Position numbers and translations under genes: made by a program. A DNA stretch of 19,527 nucleotides from the NCBI GenBank assembly GCA_016303225.1, contig JAEDMC010000035.1:1-19527 (forward strand), read 5' to 3'. Positions 6,154-12,455 of the stretch are shown here, piece by piece. The stretch's first letter is position 1. Each line of letters starts with the position of its first letter. The notes beneath the pieces were generated by a model. The model made no database searches. It was not told the DNA's origin and saw only the letters and a list, made by a program, of their open reading frames with translations. The DNA comes from Kiritimatiellia bacterium (GTDB taxonomy: Bacteria > Verrucomicrobiota > Kiritimatiellia > RFP12 > UBA1067).

Positions 6154-6179
6154 CGCCGACATTCCGCGGAATGTCGGCG
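6154..6179. repeat. Perfect palindrome, copy 5 of 5
   Basis: 26-bp palindrome with CGC/GCG flanks around the common core, in the 425-bp gene-free stretch between the response regulator and the methyltransferase. Confidence 0.9.
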
Positions 6180-6262
6180 ACAGCGGATCGGGTTCAGTTG
6201 CTTTCAAATTGTTTCGAACGCTCCCTTGTTGCCTCTTCGCGCGAACCTGACGCGGTGGTTTT

Positions 6263-6271
6263 TGATATAAT
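6263..6271 (+). promoter_or_regulatory. Extended -10 promoter for the methyltransferase operon (TGA-TATAAT)
   Basis: TTTTTGATATAAT gives a perfect extended -10. The expected start of transcription is near 6278, immediately before a GNRA-capped hairpin at 6280-6295, giving a leader of about 180 bases to the GTG at 6461. No consensus -35 is visible at the usual spacing. Confidence 0.65.
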
Positions 6272-6279
6272 AGCACCAA

Positions 6280-6460
6280 TTCCGCGAGAGCGGAAGGGAC
6301 AATTCATTTGCGGGAAACTGCAACAAGTCGTTTGCGCGAAACGTAGGAACTTTCAAACAAGGCGACACGTTGGAGGTCCACACTAGGTGTGGCCTCCCTT
6401 CGTGTGTCTTGTTTGGGCAATCCTACGGCCTCGCGCAAGCACCGAAGGGAGGCCCTTTAA
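6280..6460 (+). promoter_or_regulatory. Structured leader RNA with ribosome-site sequestration, candidate translational switch
   Basis: The leader begins with TTCCGC-GAGA-GCGGAA (6280-6295, GNRA loop). A nested stem follows: TTGCGCGA/TCGCGCAA (6332-6339/6431-6438), CGTAGGA/TCCTACG (6342-6348/6421-6427), CAAACAAG/CTTGTTTG (6354-6361/6408-6415), ACACG/CGTGT (6365-6369/6401-6405), GGAGG/CCTCC (6372-6376/6393-6397) and CCACAC/GTGTGG (6378-6383/6387-6392) with loop TAG. A competing 12-bp perfect pairing joins GGCCTCCCTTCG (6391-6402) with CGAAGGGAGGCC (6443-6454), which contains the ribosome binding site of the methyltransferase. The two folds cannot coexist as simple nested structures, so one probably hides and the other frees the ribosome site. 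I do not match it to a known riboswitch class. It could also be a separate small RNA. Confidence 0.65.
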
Positions 6461-7489
6461 GTGTGTGCGAAATCAGGAACGGCTTTGCTGACAAAGGCGA
6501 AGTTGGCTAAGAAAGACGAGTTCTATACGCAGCTTGGCGATATAGAACGCGAGGCCATGCACTATCGCGAATATTTTTGCGGCAAAACGGTCCTTTGCAA
6601 CTGTGACGATCCTCGTGTCAGCAATTTCTTTCACTACTTTTCGTACAACTTTGAATTCCTTGGTTTGAAGAAGTTGATCAGCATTTGTTACAAGAACCAA
6701 GAACGAGACTTGTTCACTACCAAAGCGACGGATCGGGCCATTTGGCTAGAGTATGATGGTGACAAGAATGGCAATCGAATCCCGGATCCCGAGGAGATTG
6801 GCATTCATTACCTTGACGGAGATGGCGATTTTCGTAAAGAGGAAAGCATCAATCTCTTGAAGCGGGCTGATGTTGTCGTGACAAATCCACCGTTTTCGTT
6901 GTTTAGAGAGTATGTTGCGCAACTTGTGAAGTATGAGAAGAAGTTCCTGATCATCGGTAATGTCAATGCATTGAAGTATAAGGAGATATTTCCTCTCATC
7001 AAGCAGGATAAGATGTGGTTGGGGTGCTCCATCCACAGCGGAGACAGGGAGTTTGGCGTCCCCGATGATTATCCGTTGGAAGCGTCGAGTTGTCGAATCG
7101 ACGAAAAAGGGCGGAAGTTTATCAGGGTTAAAGGAGTTCGTTGGTACACGAACATAGAACACAAGGAGCGTCACGAGGAAATGATCCTCTATCGAAAATA
7201 CGATCCTGCGGTCTATCCGAAGTATGTCAATTACGACGCAATCGAAGTGAGCAAGACGGCTGACATTCCGTGTGACTACGATGGTGTGATGGGTGTGCCG
7301 ATCACTTTCATGGACAAGTACAATCCCGATCAGTTCGAGATTGTCGGGATGAGCCTTGACCTTGCGAACATGTCAATCATCCGTGAACGATTAGGGCGAA
7401 ATGATGGCGGCCCGACGTTTTACATCGAAAAGGATGGCAAACTAATACGGCTTTACGACCGCATAGCTATTCGCAGGAGGCACAAATGA
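6461..7489 (+). CDS. Adenine-specific DNA methyltransferase, EcoRI family
   Basis: 342 residues, close to the 326 of M.EcoRI. It matches the EcoRI-methylase family throughout: KKDEFYTQLGDIEREAMHYR at the start, VLCNCDDPRVSNFFHYFSYN (about 44-63), and the catalytic motif TNPPFSLFREY with NPPF at 142-145; the C-terminal half also looks typical. Such enzymes transfer a methyl group from S-adenosylmethionine to N6 of adenine in a short palindromic site (GAATTC for M.EcoRI; the target here is not known). The GTG start has GAAGGGAGG eight bases upstream, and that site can be sequestered by the leader. The stop overlaps the next start as ATGA with a ribosome site AGGAGG inside this gene. Its partner is therefore the DUF262/HNH protein rather than an EcoRI-like nuclease. 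Codon use is more AT-rich than in most neighbours. Confidence 0.9.
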   Translation: MCAKSGTALLTKAKLAKKDEFYTQLGDIEREAMHYREYFCGKTVLCNCDDPRVSNFFHYFSYNFEFLGLKKLISICYKNQERDLFTTKATDRAIWLEYDGDKNGNRIPDPEEIGIHYLDGDGDFRKEESINLLKRADVVVTNPPFSLFREYVAQLVKYEKKFLIIGNVNALKYKEIFPLIKQDKMWLGCSIHSGDREFGVPDDYPLEASSCRIDEKGRKFIRVKGVRWYTNIEHKERHEEMILYRKYDPAVYPKYVNYDAIEVSKTADIPCDYDGVMGVPITFMDKYNPDQFEIVGMSLDLANMSIIRERLGRNDGGPTFYIEKDGKLIRLYDRIAIRRRHK

Positions 7490-8328
7490 AGATTGAACTG
7501 AAGGAAGTGACGGTTGGTGAGCTTGTCGCCGGGTACGAGGATCGCGGTGACGGCGGCGTGGTGGCGTTCGGTGGCAAGCTGGACGTGCGCCCCGCCTACC
7601 AGCGCGAGTTCATCTACAAGGATCGTCAGCGTGAGGCGGTCATCGACACGGTGACAAAGGGCTTTCCGCTCAATGTGATGTACTGGGCGGCACGGCCAGA
7701 CGGCACATATGAAATCATCGACGGGCAGCAGCGGACAATCTCGATCTGCCAGTTCGCCACCGGCGCGTTCGCCTACATGTTCCGCTACTTTCACAACCTG
7801 ACGGACGACGAGAAGGCGAAGTTCTGCGCCTACAAGCTGATGGTCTATGTCTGCACCGGGACGGATAGCGAGAAACTGGAATGGTTCAGGACCATCAATA
7901 TCGCGGGAGAGGAACTGACGGCGCAGGAACTTCGCAACGCGGTCTATTCCGGGCCGTGGACGTCTGACGCCAAGCGCTATTTCAGCAAGGTCGGCGGCGC
8001 GGCATCCAATCTCGGCGGCGATTACATGAATGGCGCGGCAAATCGACAGGAGTTCCTCGAAACGGCGATTGCGTGGCTGGTCGGATCGCACAAGGACGAG
8101 GCGATTTGCGGTTACATGGCAATTCACCAAAACGACCCCGATGCGACGGAACTGTGGCTTCATTTCCAGAAGGTCGTCAATTGGACGGCGACCATCTTCC
8201 CGAAATATCGCAAGGAAATGAAGGGACTCGACTGGGGTGCGTTTCATGCGAAATACGGAACGAACAAGTATACGCCCGCGAAGATGGAACAGCAGGTTGC
8301 CGAATTGATGGCGGACAAAGAGGTCTAG
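7486..8328 (+). CDS. DUF262 domain protein, N-terminal part of a split DUF262-HNH nuclease
   Basis: 280 residues up to an in-frame TAG. The DUF262 (GmrSD/ParB-like) domain is clear: RPAYQREFIYKDRQREAVID (about 35-54), the signature IIDGQQRTISI with DGQQR at 79-83, and FRTINIAGEELTAQELRNAV (134-153). In GmrSD-type proteins this domain binds nucleotides or nucleic acid and controls an HNH-type nuclease domain on the same chain. Here the frame stops at 8326-8328, yet the following codons, without any shift, encode the expected linker and HNH domain. The gene overlaps the methyltransferase by four bases, so the pair most likely forms a restriction-modification system. Whether the TAG is a mutation, a sequencing error or read through cannot be told from the sequence. 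Confidence 0.85.
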   Translation: MKIELKEVTVGELVAGYEDRGDGGVVAFGGKLDVRPAYQREFIYKDRQREAVIDTVTKGFPLNVMYWAARPDGTYEIIDGQQRTISICQFATGAFAYMFRYFHNLTDDEKAKFCAYKLMVYVCTGTDSEKLEWFRTINIAGEELTAQELRNAVYSGPWTSDAKRYFSKVGGAASNLGGDYMNGAANRQEFLETAIAWLVGSHKDEAICGYMAIHQNDPDATELWLHFQKVVNWTATIFPKYRKEMKGLDWGAFHAKYGTNKYTPAKMEQQVAELMADKEV

Positions 8329-8589
8329 CAGAAGCGCGGCATCTATGAGTTCCTGTTGTCCGGTCGGACGCAGTTCGGCGCCCTTAATCTTCGCTTCTTC
8401 GATCCTGACGACATGCGCGATGCATACGAAAGGCAGAAGGGCGTCTGCCCGGTCTGCAAGAAGCATTTCGCATTCGAGGAGATGCGTGGCGACCACATCA
8501 AGCCGTGGTCGAAGGGCGGCAAGACCGTGCCGGATAACCTGCAAATGCTCTGCGCCGATTGCAATGCCCGAAAGAGCGACAAGTTTTAA
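8329..8589 (+). pseudogene. HNH endonuclease domain cut off from its DUF262 part by one TAG
   Basis: Directly after the TAG the same frame continues QKRGIYEFLLSGRTQFGALN, a typical DUF262-HNH linker, then MRDAYERQKGVCPVCKKHF and a complete HNH core: CPVC, GDHIKPWSKGGKTVPDNLQM, CADCNARKSD. The metal-binding Cys pairs, the catalytic His of DH, the Asn of DNLQM and the final Asn are all present, so the domain itself is undamaged. An independent start could only be the weak TTG at 8356 or the ATG at 8413, without a good ribosome site. Most likely it is the C-terminal third of the upstream protein (367 codons in all) and would be made only by suppression or repair of the TAG. Confidence 0.8.
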
Positions 8590-8612
8590 CAGAGACAAGA
8601 TGGGACGCTAAC

Positions 8613-9026
8613 ATGCACATTCAGTTTCCGATAGAAGTCATCGAGGAGTCGGTCGTCAATCCTGAGTTTGCGGATGCGCTCAAGGACTATCTCGCGGCGG
8701 TCTCTCCGCATATTGTGAATCAGGCTAAGAAGTTCTACGGCTACTATTCGACGATGTGGGCGGCGTTCCTTATGCAGAGCTGTTACATGTCCAGCCATGT
8801 CGCGTGGTGGAGCGGATATGTCATGCTGGTGGGATATGCCCTGATCGTCCATCTGGGGTTCAGATGCGTGTATGGCTACATGATGTTCAAGGCCCCCATC
8901 GAGAAGAAGATCGGCGTTTACTTCGGTGCGTATTTCATTCGCAACATCGTCGCCTTGGGCTTTGCGCTCTTTAGTGTCGTTACGCTCCTTGCGACGGTTT
9001 GGTTGATTCGGCTCTTAACGCCGTAA
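8613..9026 (+). CDS. Small membrane protein, unknown function
   Basis: 137 residues from the ATG at 8613. The first 40 residues are soluble and helical (MHIQFPIEVIEESVVNPEFA). About residues 42-92 and 103-135 are strongly hydrophobic, giving two to four membrane segments, with a short charged loop (KAPIEKKI) between them. It starts 23 bases after the HNH stop in the same direction, so it may belong to the methyltransferase operon, perhaps as an accessory or effector protein; it could equally be an independent gene. The ribosome site is weak. I recognise no family. Confidence 0.6.
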   Translation: MHIQFPIEVIEESVVNPEFADALKDYLAAVSPHIVNQAKKFYGYYSTMWAAFLMQSCYMSSHVAWWSGYVMLVGYALIVHLGFRCVYGYMMFKAPIEKKIGVYFGAYFIRNIVALGFALFSVVTLLATVWLIRLLTP

Positions 9027-9030
9027 AAGG

Positions 9031-9076
9031 AAACCTTACAATTTTGTAAGGTAATTGTAAGGCAGTTGTAAGGTTT
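9031..9076. promoter_or_regulatory. Cluster of TTGTAAGG boxes, operator-like or hairpin
   Basis: TTGTAAGG occurs at 9044, 9055 and 9066, exactly 11 bp apart, and its complement CCTTACAA at 9034. The outer boxes extend to a perfect 11-bp inverted repeat AAACCTTACAA (9031-9041)/TTGTAAGGTTT (9066-9076). The one-turn spacing suggests a protein-binding array just upstream of the promoter at 9125-9133. It could also act as a 3' hairpin for the membrane protein gene that ends at 9026. Confidence 0.5.
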
Positions 9077-9124
9077 GTTTGGTAAGATGTGCGGCATTGG
9101 GCATCAATCAAAGAGTATGAAAAT

Positions 9125-9133
9125 TGATATAAT
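9125..9133 (+). promoter_or_regulatory. Extended -10 promoter (TGA-TATAAT), nearly leaderless gene
   Basis: TTGATATAAT is a perfect extended -10 only seven bases before the ATG at 9141, so the transcript would be leaderless or almost so. It lies about 50 bp downstream of the TTGTAAGG boxes. If translation instead began at the in-frame ATG 9117, the match would be fortuitous. Confidence 0.5.
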
Positions 9134-9140
9134 ACAGGAA

Positions 9141-9632
9141 ATGAAACTACTGGCGATGATTCTGTCCCTACCGATGGCGGCGTTTGCCGTCACGGTCGGG
9201 CCGTTGCCGCCGAGCGAGTTTGCCGATACGGAGGTTTCGACGAACATTGCCTTTGTCGTTGAGCGCCCAGCAATGGCGCGGATCGAGTTTACGGTAGCTC
9301 TGGACGCGACGCCGACGAACAACGTCGAAGTCGCCATCGGCACCGACGCAAACGTCGACGGCAATCTCTCGGTCGAGGAGTCGGCGTATGTCTTTGGCTA
9401 TGACTGCGGCACTTGGTTTTGCCGCGAACGCGATAAAAATAAAATCGAAAACACCGCTGTAGACCTAGACCTTCTGCCTAGACCTCATCTCTCGCACACC
9501 TTCATCCTTAAGCGACGCCAGCTTGATACGGCGTGGAACTTGGTGAAGGTGACGCGGCGCGGATGCGGGGCGGTGTGCGAGTTGGTTGAAGCGAAGGGCC
9601 GCAAGCCGGGCTTGAAACTGGAGGTGCGGTAA
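9141..9632 (+). CDS. Small secreted protein with EF-hand-like loop, module 1
   Basis: 163 residues with a clear signal peptide (MKLLAMILSLPMAAFAV). It is homologous to the gene at 17397-17933: both share SEFADTEV(S/T)TN at about residues 26-40, P(T/S)NNVEVA, an acidic loop (here TDANVDGNLSVEESA, residues 68-82) resembling a calcium-binding dockerin/EF-hand loop, then DCG.W and, near the end, WNLV(K/R)VTRRG. Between DCG.W and WNLV the two differ and each carries a short tandem repeat (TAGACC units at 9459-9486 here). The start at 9141 is chosen because it matches the homologue; ATG 9117 is an alternative. The stop overlaps the start of the large protein (TAATG), so the two are translated together. 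It is probably exported and works with, or helps assemble, the large protein. No known family is recognised. Confidence 0.75.
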   Translation: MKLLAMILSLPMAAFAVTVGPLPPSEFADTEVSTNIAFVVERPAMARIEFTVALDATPTNNVEVAIGTDANVDGNLSVEESAYVFGYDCGTWFCRERDKNKIENTAVDLDLLPRPHLSHTFILKRRQLDTAWNLVKVTRRGCGAVCELVEAKGRKPGLKLEVR

Positions 9633-12454
9633 TGAGAAGCACCTTCTTCTGGCTCCTGTCGTTTGGTGGTCTTGCGGCGGTGTCGCTCCTCTGCGGGATT
9701 CTGGTGTGGCCGCAGTTGTCCGCCGCATGGCCGAGCATTGAGGAGAAGATCGACCGCTTCCGCCGGTTGCCGCCGCTCGCCAAGTTGGTGTTGCTGCTGT
9801 TCGTCGGCGCATTCGTCGTTTATGGCAGCACCAAGACGAATCAAGTCGATCAGACGAGCGGTACGAACATCGTCGAGATTGTCGAGGGCGGCACGAATGA
9901 TGTGGATCAGGTGAAGGGCGAAGGTGAAGGTGAACAGCGGAATTTGCTAACTTGTTCTGCTGGCCAGTCAGAGCAGGAATCTGACCTCCTTTGTTCACCT
10001 TCACCTTTCACCTTCACCTCCAACCCGCCGACGGTCACGCCAGAGGACATTGTCCGCGGCTGGCAGCTGTGGGAGGTGCGGACGAATTGCAATGTCTCCT
10101 ACACGATGCCAGAGGGCGCGGCGCTGGCCAGCAACTGGTGGGTGCGCGGGGCATTTGAAGATTGTTCGATTGTTCGATTGGGTGATTGTTCGATTGGTGG
10201 CTATGTAAGTCAATCGAACAATCTGAACAATCCGAACAATCAAACAATGTCGTTCCCATTTGGGACGAACGAGTACGACTCTGTTTGGGCGTTTACCTGG
10301 GGCAAGATTCGATTTGAGCTTGGCAACACGAACACCGAGATCGTTGCGGTTGGTGCGCCGATGTCTGCGGTGCCGTATCGCTCGCGGCTGTGGAGCGCGG
10401 CAGATACGAATAGGGCGAGGGTTGTCACTTGGGAGAACTTTGTGCTGGGACGGGAGCGATTGTCAGCGCCAGCCGGCGAGAGCGCCGGCGGTACGGTGAA
10501 CGCGCAAATCGAGCTGCGGTCGACTGGTGATTTCATCACGCGCTCGAACGAGGTCGAGACGGTGTATCGTCGAATCGACGACTTCGACTGGGACGGCGAC
10601 GGAATCTTGAATTGGAGCGACTGGAATCCGTACTGGTATGATGGCGATTATACTGGACAAGAGGACTGGTGGCGCGAGTATGTCGACGAAATGGTCGGCT
10701 CGGGGCTGGAGAACGGTTACTACAAGCTGACCGCGACCTTCCCGCAGGAGGGGTTCCGCCGGACGGTTCTGACTGTCGGCTGGGAGGAGATTGTGGTCGC
10801 CGAGCCGGGCGAGTACGTGTTCTTGTTGGAGAAGGGCGAAGACTACGAGTTTGACATCGAGCCGTTTTCGCCCGATGTCAGCTTTGAGGTTGTTGACGAC
10901 ATCCCGATTCTTTCCCCGCAGATGAGTTCGTATTGGGGCTGGGGTTGGTGGATGAACTGGACGATTGATGGCGGCAGTCTGAATTTCACCGTTCCCAGCT
11001 TCAACCGCCCCGGCTATTGCTGCTGGATGCCGACATTTCAGGCGACTCCGCCAATGTCGCACCTCGGTCCGGGAGATTCGCCGCAGACTTTCACGGCGGT
11101 GCTGACGGATTACGCCTATTCGCAGTCGGTTGAATACTACTGGTATTCCGATGACTGGAATGTCGATATCAGCGATCCTTATTCCGAGGAGACGGATATC
11201 GACGTCTGCGAAATGCCGCGCTGGCGGTCATCGTCCGTGACGGTCATGGCAACCTTCGGCAACCATACGCTCGAGTCAACATGCTCGTTTACCTATGGTG
11301 AGCACGAAACTCCGCAGACGACATTGGAGCTTTCTGCACCGGACGCATTGCTCCTGAATAGCAACAATGTGGATTCCGCGAAGATCGGACAAGTCGATGT
11401 GACATTCATCCCGGACATCCCGACAAACGGAACTCTGCTGCTGTATTGCATTGACGGGGCCGCAAGGGTCCGTTTGATCGGAAGCTGTTCGAGAAGTGTC
11501 ACGGGCGAAGAGTCCTTCAGCGTTGATGTCGAAGGCGTGAGGACGAGCGAAGTGTTGGACGATGTAACCCTTTGTGCGACATTCACGCCAGAGGGCGGCG
11601 GTGAACCTCTCTCGGCGCAGTCGTCCCTGACGGTGGTGCAGGTCAACGATGTCGTTCTGCCAGGTGCGCCGAATGACGGTCTGGTGATTTCCACTGGCAC
11701 TTCTGTTGCGCTTGACCTTGAGTTGTTTCCGGAAGGGGCGGATGAACTTCTTTCTGTGATTTACAGGGTCCGCCGTTTGCGCGGCAACGGGACCTATACC
11801 GATTGGGAATACGCGGCGGGCAACTACGGGGGAACCGGCGCGATCTACAACCCGTCCGAAGGCGGCATCTATCAGGTGCAGGCTCTCGCCGGTCTTGGCT
11901 GGGGCGCTGAAGAGGAACGGTACTATAGGTGGCAAGATTATTCTGATTATGTTCATGGAGTGAAGGTGCTGGGTGAAATGAAGGCTTTCGGAGTGTGTGA
12001 TTCGGAGTGGCAAAAGAGTGTTCGCAACTCGGCTAAGAGTTACTTGGGAGATTCGTCTTATGGCTTTGCTTCGACTGTTGGCGCGCACGGTGGTTTCTCG
12101 GCGGTCAGGAGCGATTCTTGGAAGTGTAACATATTCGTTGCTCATCGCCTTGTCGATTGCATGCTTCCGGTGCCGGTTGTACATCACGGAAGGCTTGGGA
12201 ATAAAGATTGGCCACCATTGGCTAATGAATGGGGTAATGACTCTTTTGAAATTCTCAACTGGGAAATTCTCGAATTATTGGAGTTCCCGCAACCGGGTAT
12301 GGTTGTAGTACAACCTTCTGCAGGTCCAAACGGGCATATGGGAATTATGGATTTTGACGGAATGGCGATATCGGCTCAAGCGCAAGGAGTGACGCGGGCG
12401 TCCAATGCCGCCAAATGGAAACCTCTTGTTTGTCGTACGTACAAGGAGAATTGA
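9632..12454 (+). CDS. Large membrane-anchored surface protein with C-terminal NlpC/P60- or CHAP-like domain, polymorphic toxin candidate
   Basis: 940 residues. There are two hydrophobic segments near the N-terminus (about 5-30 and 47-67), the second ending VYGSTK, a motif shared with the large protein at 14449-17385. A Thr/Asn/Trp-rich ectodomain follows, with a calcium-loop-like DWDGDGILN (about 318-326) and several beta-sandwich-like segments. The last 140 residues form a cysteine-peptidase-like domain: WKCNIFVAHRL with the candidate nucleophile Cys832, then FPQPGMVVVQP and GHMGIMDFDG with the candidate His902, as in NlpC/P60 or CHAP peptidoglycan amidases. GGAGG lies before the start, which overlaps the upstream stop. 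Two repeats are read in frame (9909-10019, 10160-10245). The variable C-terminus followed by a small secreted gene fits a toxin-immunity layout acting on cell walls; a housekeeping wall hydrolase is the alternative. Confidence 0.75.
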   Translation: MRSTFFWLLSFGGLAAVSLLCGILVWPQLSAAWPSIEEKIDRFRRLPPLAKLVLLLFVGAFVVYGSTKTNQVDQTSGTNIVEIVEGGTNDVDQVKGEGEGEQRNLLTCSAGQSEQESDLLCSPSPFTFTSNPPTVTPEDIVRGWQLWEVRTNCNVSYTMPEGAALASNWWVRGAFEDCSIVRLGDCSIGGYVSQSNNLNNPNNQTMSFPFGTNEYDSVWAFTWGKIRFELGNTNTEIVAVGAPMSAVPYRSRLWSAADTNRARVVTWENFVLGRERLSAPAGESAGGTVNAQIELRSTGDFITRSNEVETVYRRIDDFDWDGDGILNWSDWNPYWYDGDYTGQEDWWREYVDEMVGSGLENGYYKLTATFPQEGFRRTVLTVGWEEIVVAEPGEYVFLLEKGEDYEFDIEPFSPDVSFEVVDDIPILSPQMSSYWGWGWWMNWTIDGGSLNFTVPSFNRPGYCCWMPTFQATPPMSHLGPGDSPQTFTAVLTDYAYSQSVEYYWYSDDWNVDISDPYSEETDIDVCEMPRWRSSSVTVMATFGNHTLESTCSFTYGEHETPQTTLELSAPDALLLNSNNVDSAKIGQVDVTFIPDIPTNGTLLLYCIDGAARVRLIGSCSRSVTGEESFSVDVEGVRTSEVLDDVTLCATFTPEGGGEPLSAQSSLTVVQVNDVVLPGAPNDGLVISTGTSVALDLELFPEGADELLSVIYRVRRLRGNGTYTDWEYAAGNYGGTGAIYNPSEGGIYQVQALAGLGWGAEEERYYRWQDYSDYVHGVKVLGEMKAFGVCDSEWQKSVRNSAKSYLGDSSYGFASTVGAHGGFSAVRSDSWKCNIFVAHRLVDCMLPVPVVHHGRLGNKDWPPLANEWGNDSFEILNWEILELLEFPQPGMVVVQPSAGPNGHMGIMDFDGMAISAQAQGVTRASNAAKWKPLVCRTYKEN
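9909..10019. repeat. GGTGAA-type inverted repeat element, copy B, in frame inside a gene
   Basis: Perfect 16-bp arms AAGGTGAAGGTGAACA (9921-9936) and TGTTCACCTTCACCTT (9992-10007), with outer arms AGGTGAAGG (9909-9917) and CCTTCACCT (10011-10019). About 55 bp lie between the arms. It is the same element type as 1848-1956. It encodes about residues 93-129 of the large protein (KGEGEGEQ ... CSPSPFTFTS) without breaking the frame. Confidence 0.85.
10160..10245. repeat. GATTGTTCG tandem and inverted repeat, in frame inside a gene
   Basis: GATTGTTC is repeated from 10160. GATTGTTCGATTG (10184-10196) and CAATCGAACAATC (10211-10223) are perfect 13-bp inverted arms, and further GAACAATC units follow to 10241. 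It encodes about residues 177-205 (DCSIVRLGDCSIGG ... SQSNNLNNPNNQ) of the large protein. Confidence 0.8.
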
Positions 12455-12455
12455 A

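Noticed and set aside
4257..6179. Palindromes as rho-independent terminators
   Set aside because: No run of T follows any copy, and one copy lies in the middle of a gene.
6332..6438. Leader stem as a tRNA, CRISPR repeat or retron non-coding RNA
   Set aside because: No cloverleaf or CCA end, no repeat-spacer array, and no reverse transcriptase gene nearby; a cis-regulatory leader fits better.
6280..6460. Leader as a known SAM riboswitch
   Set aside because: A methyltransferase target makes it tempting, but I do not see the core motifs of a known SAM class; only a new class or protein-mediated control remains possible.
7453..8598. Minus-strand open frame of 381 codons opposite the DUF262-HNH gene
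   Set aside because: Mirror frame of a recognised gene; its openness follows from codon bias on the plus strand.
11276..12187. Minus-strand open frame of 303 codons inside the large surface protein gene
   Set aside because: Opposite-strand shadow without ribosome site or domain; the plus frame carries the peptidase-like motifs.
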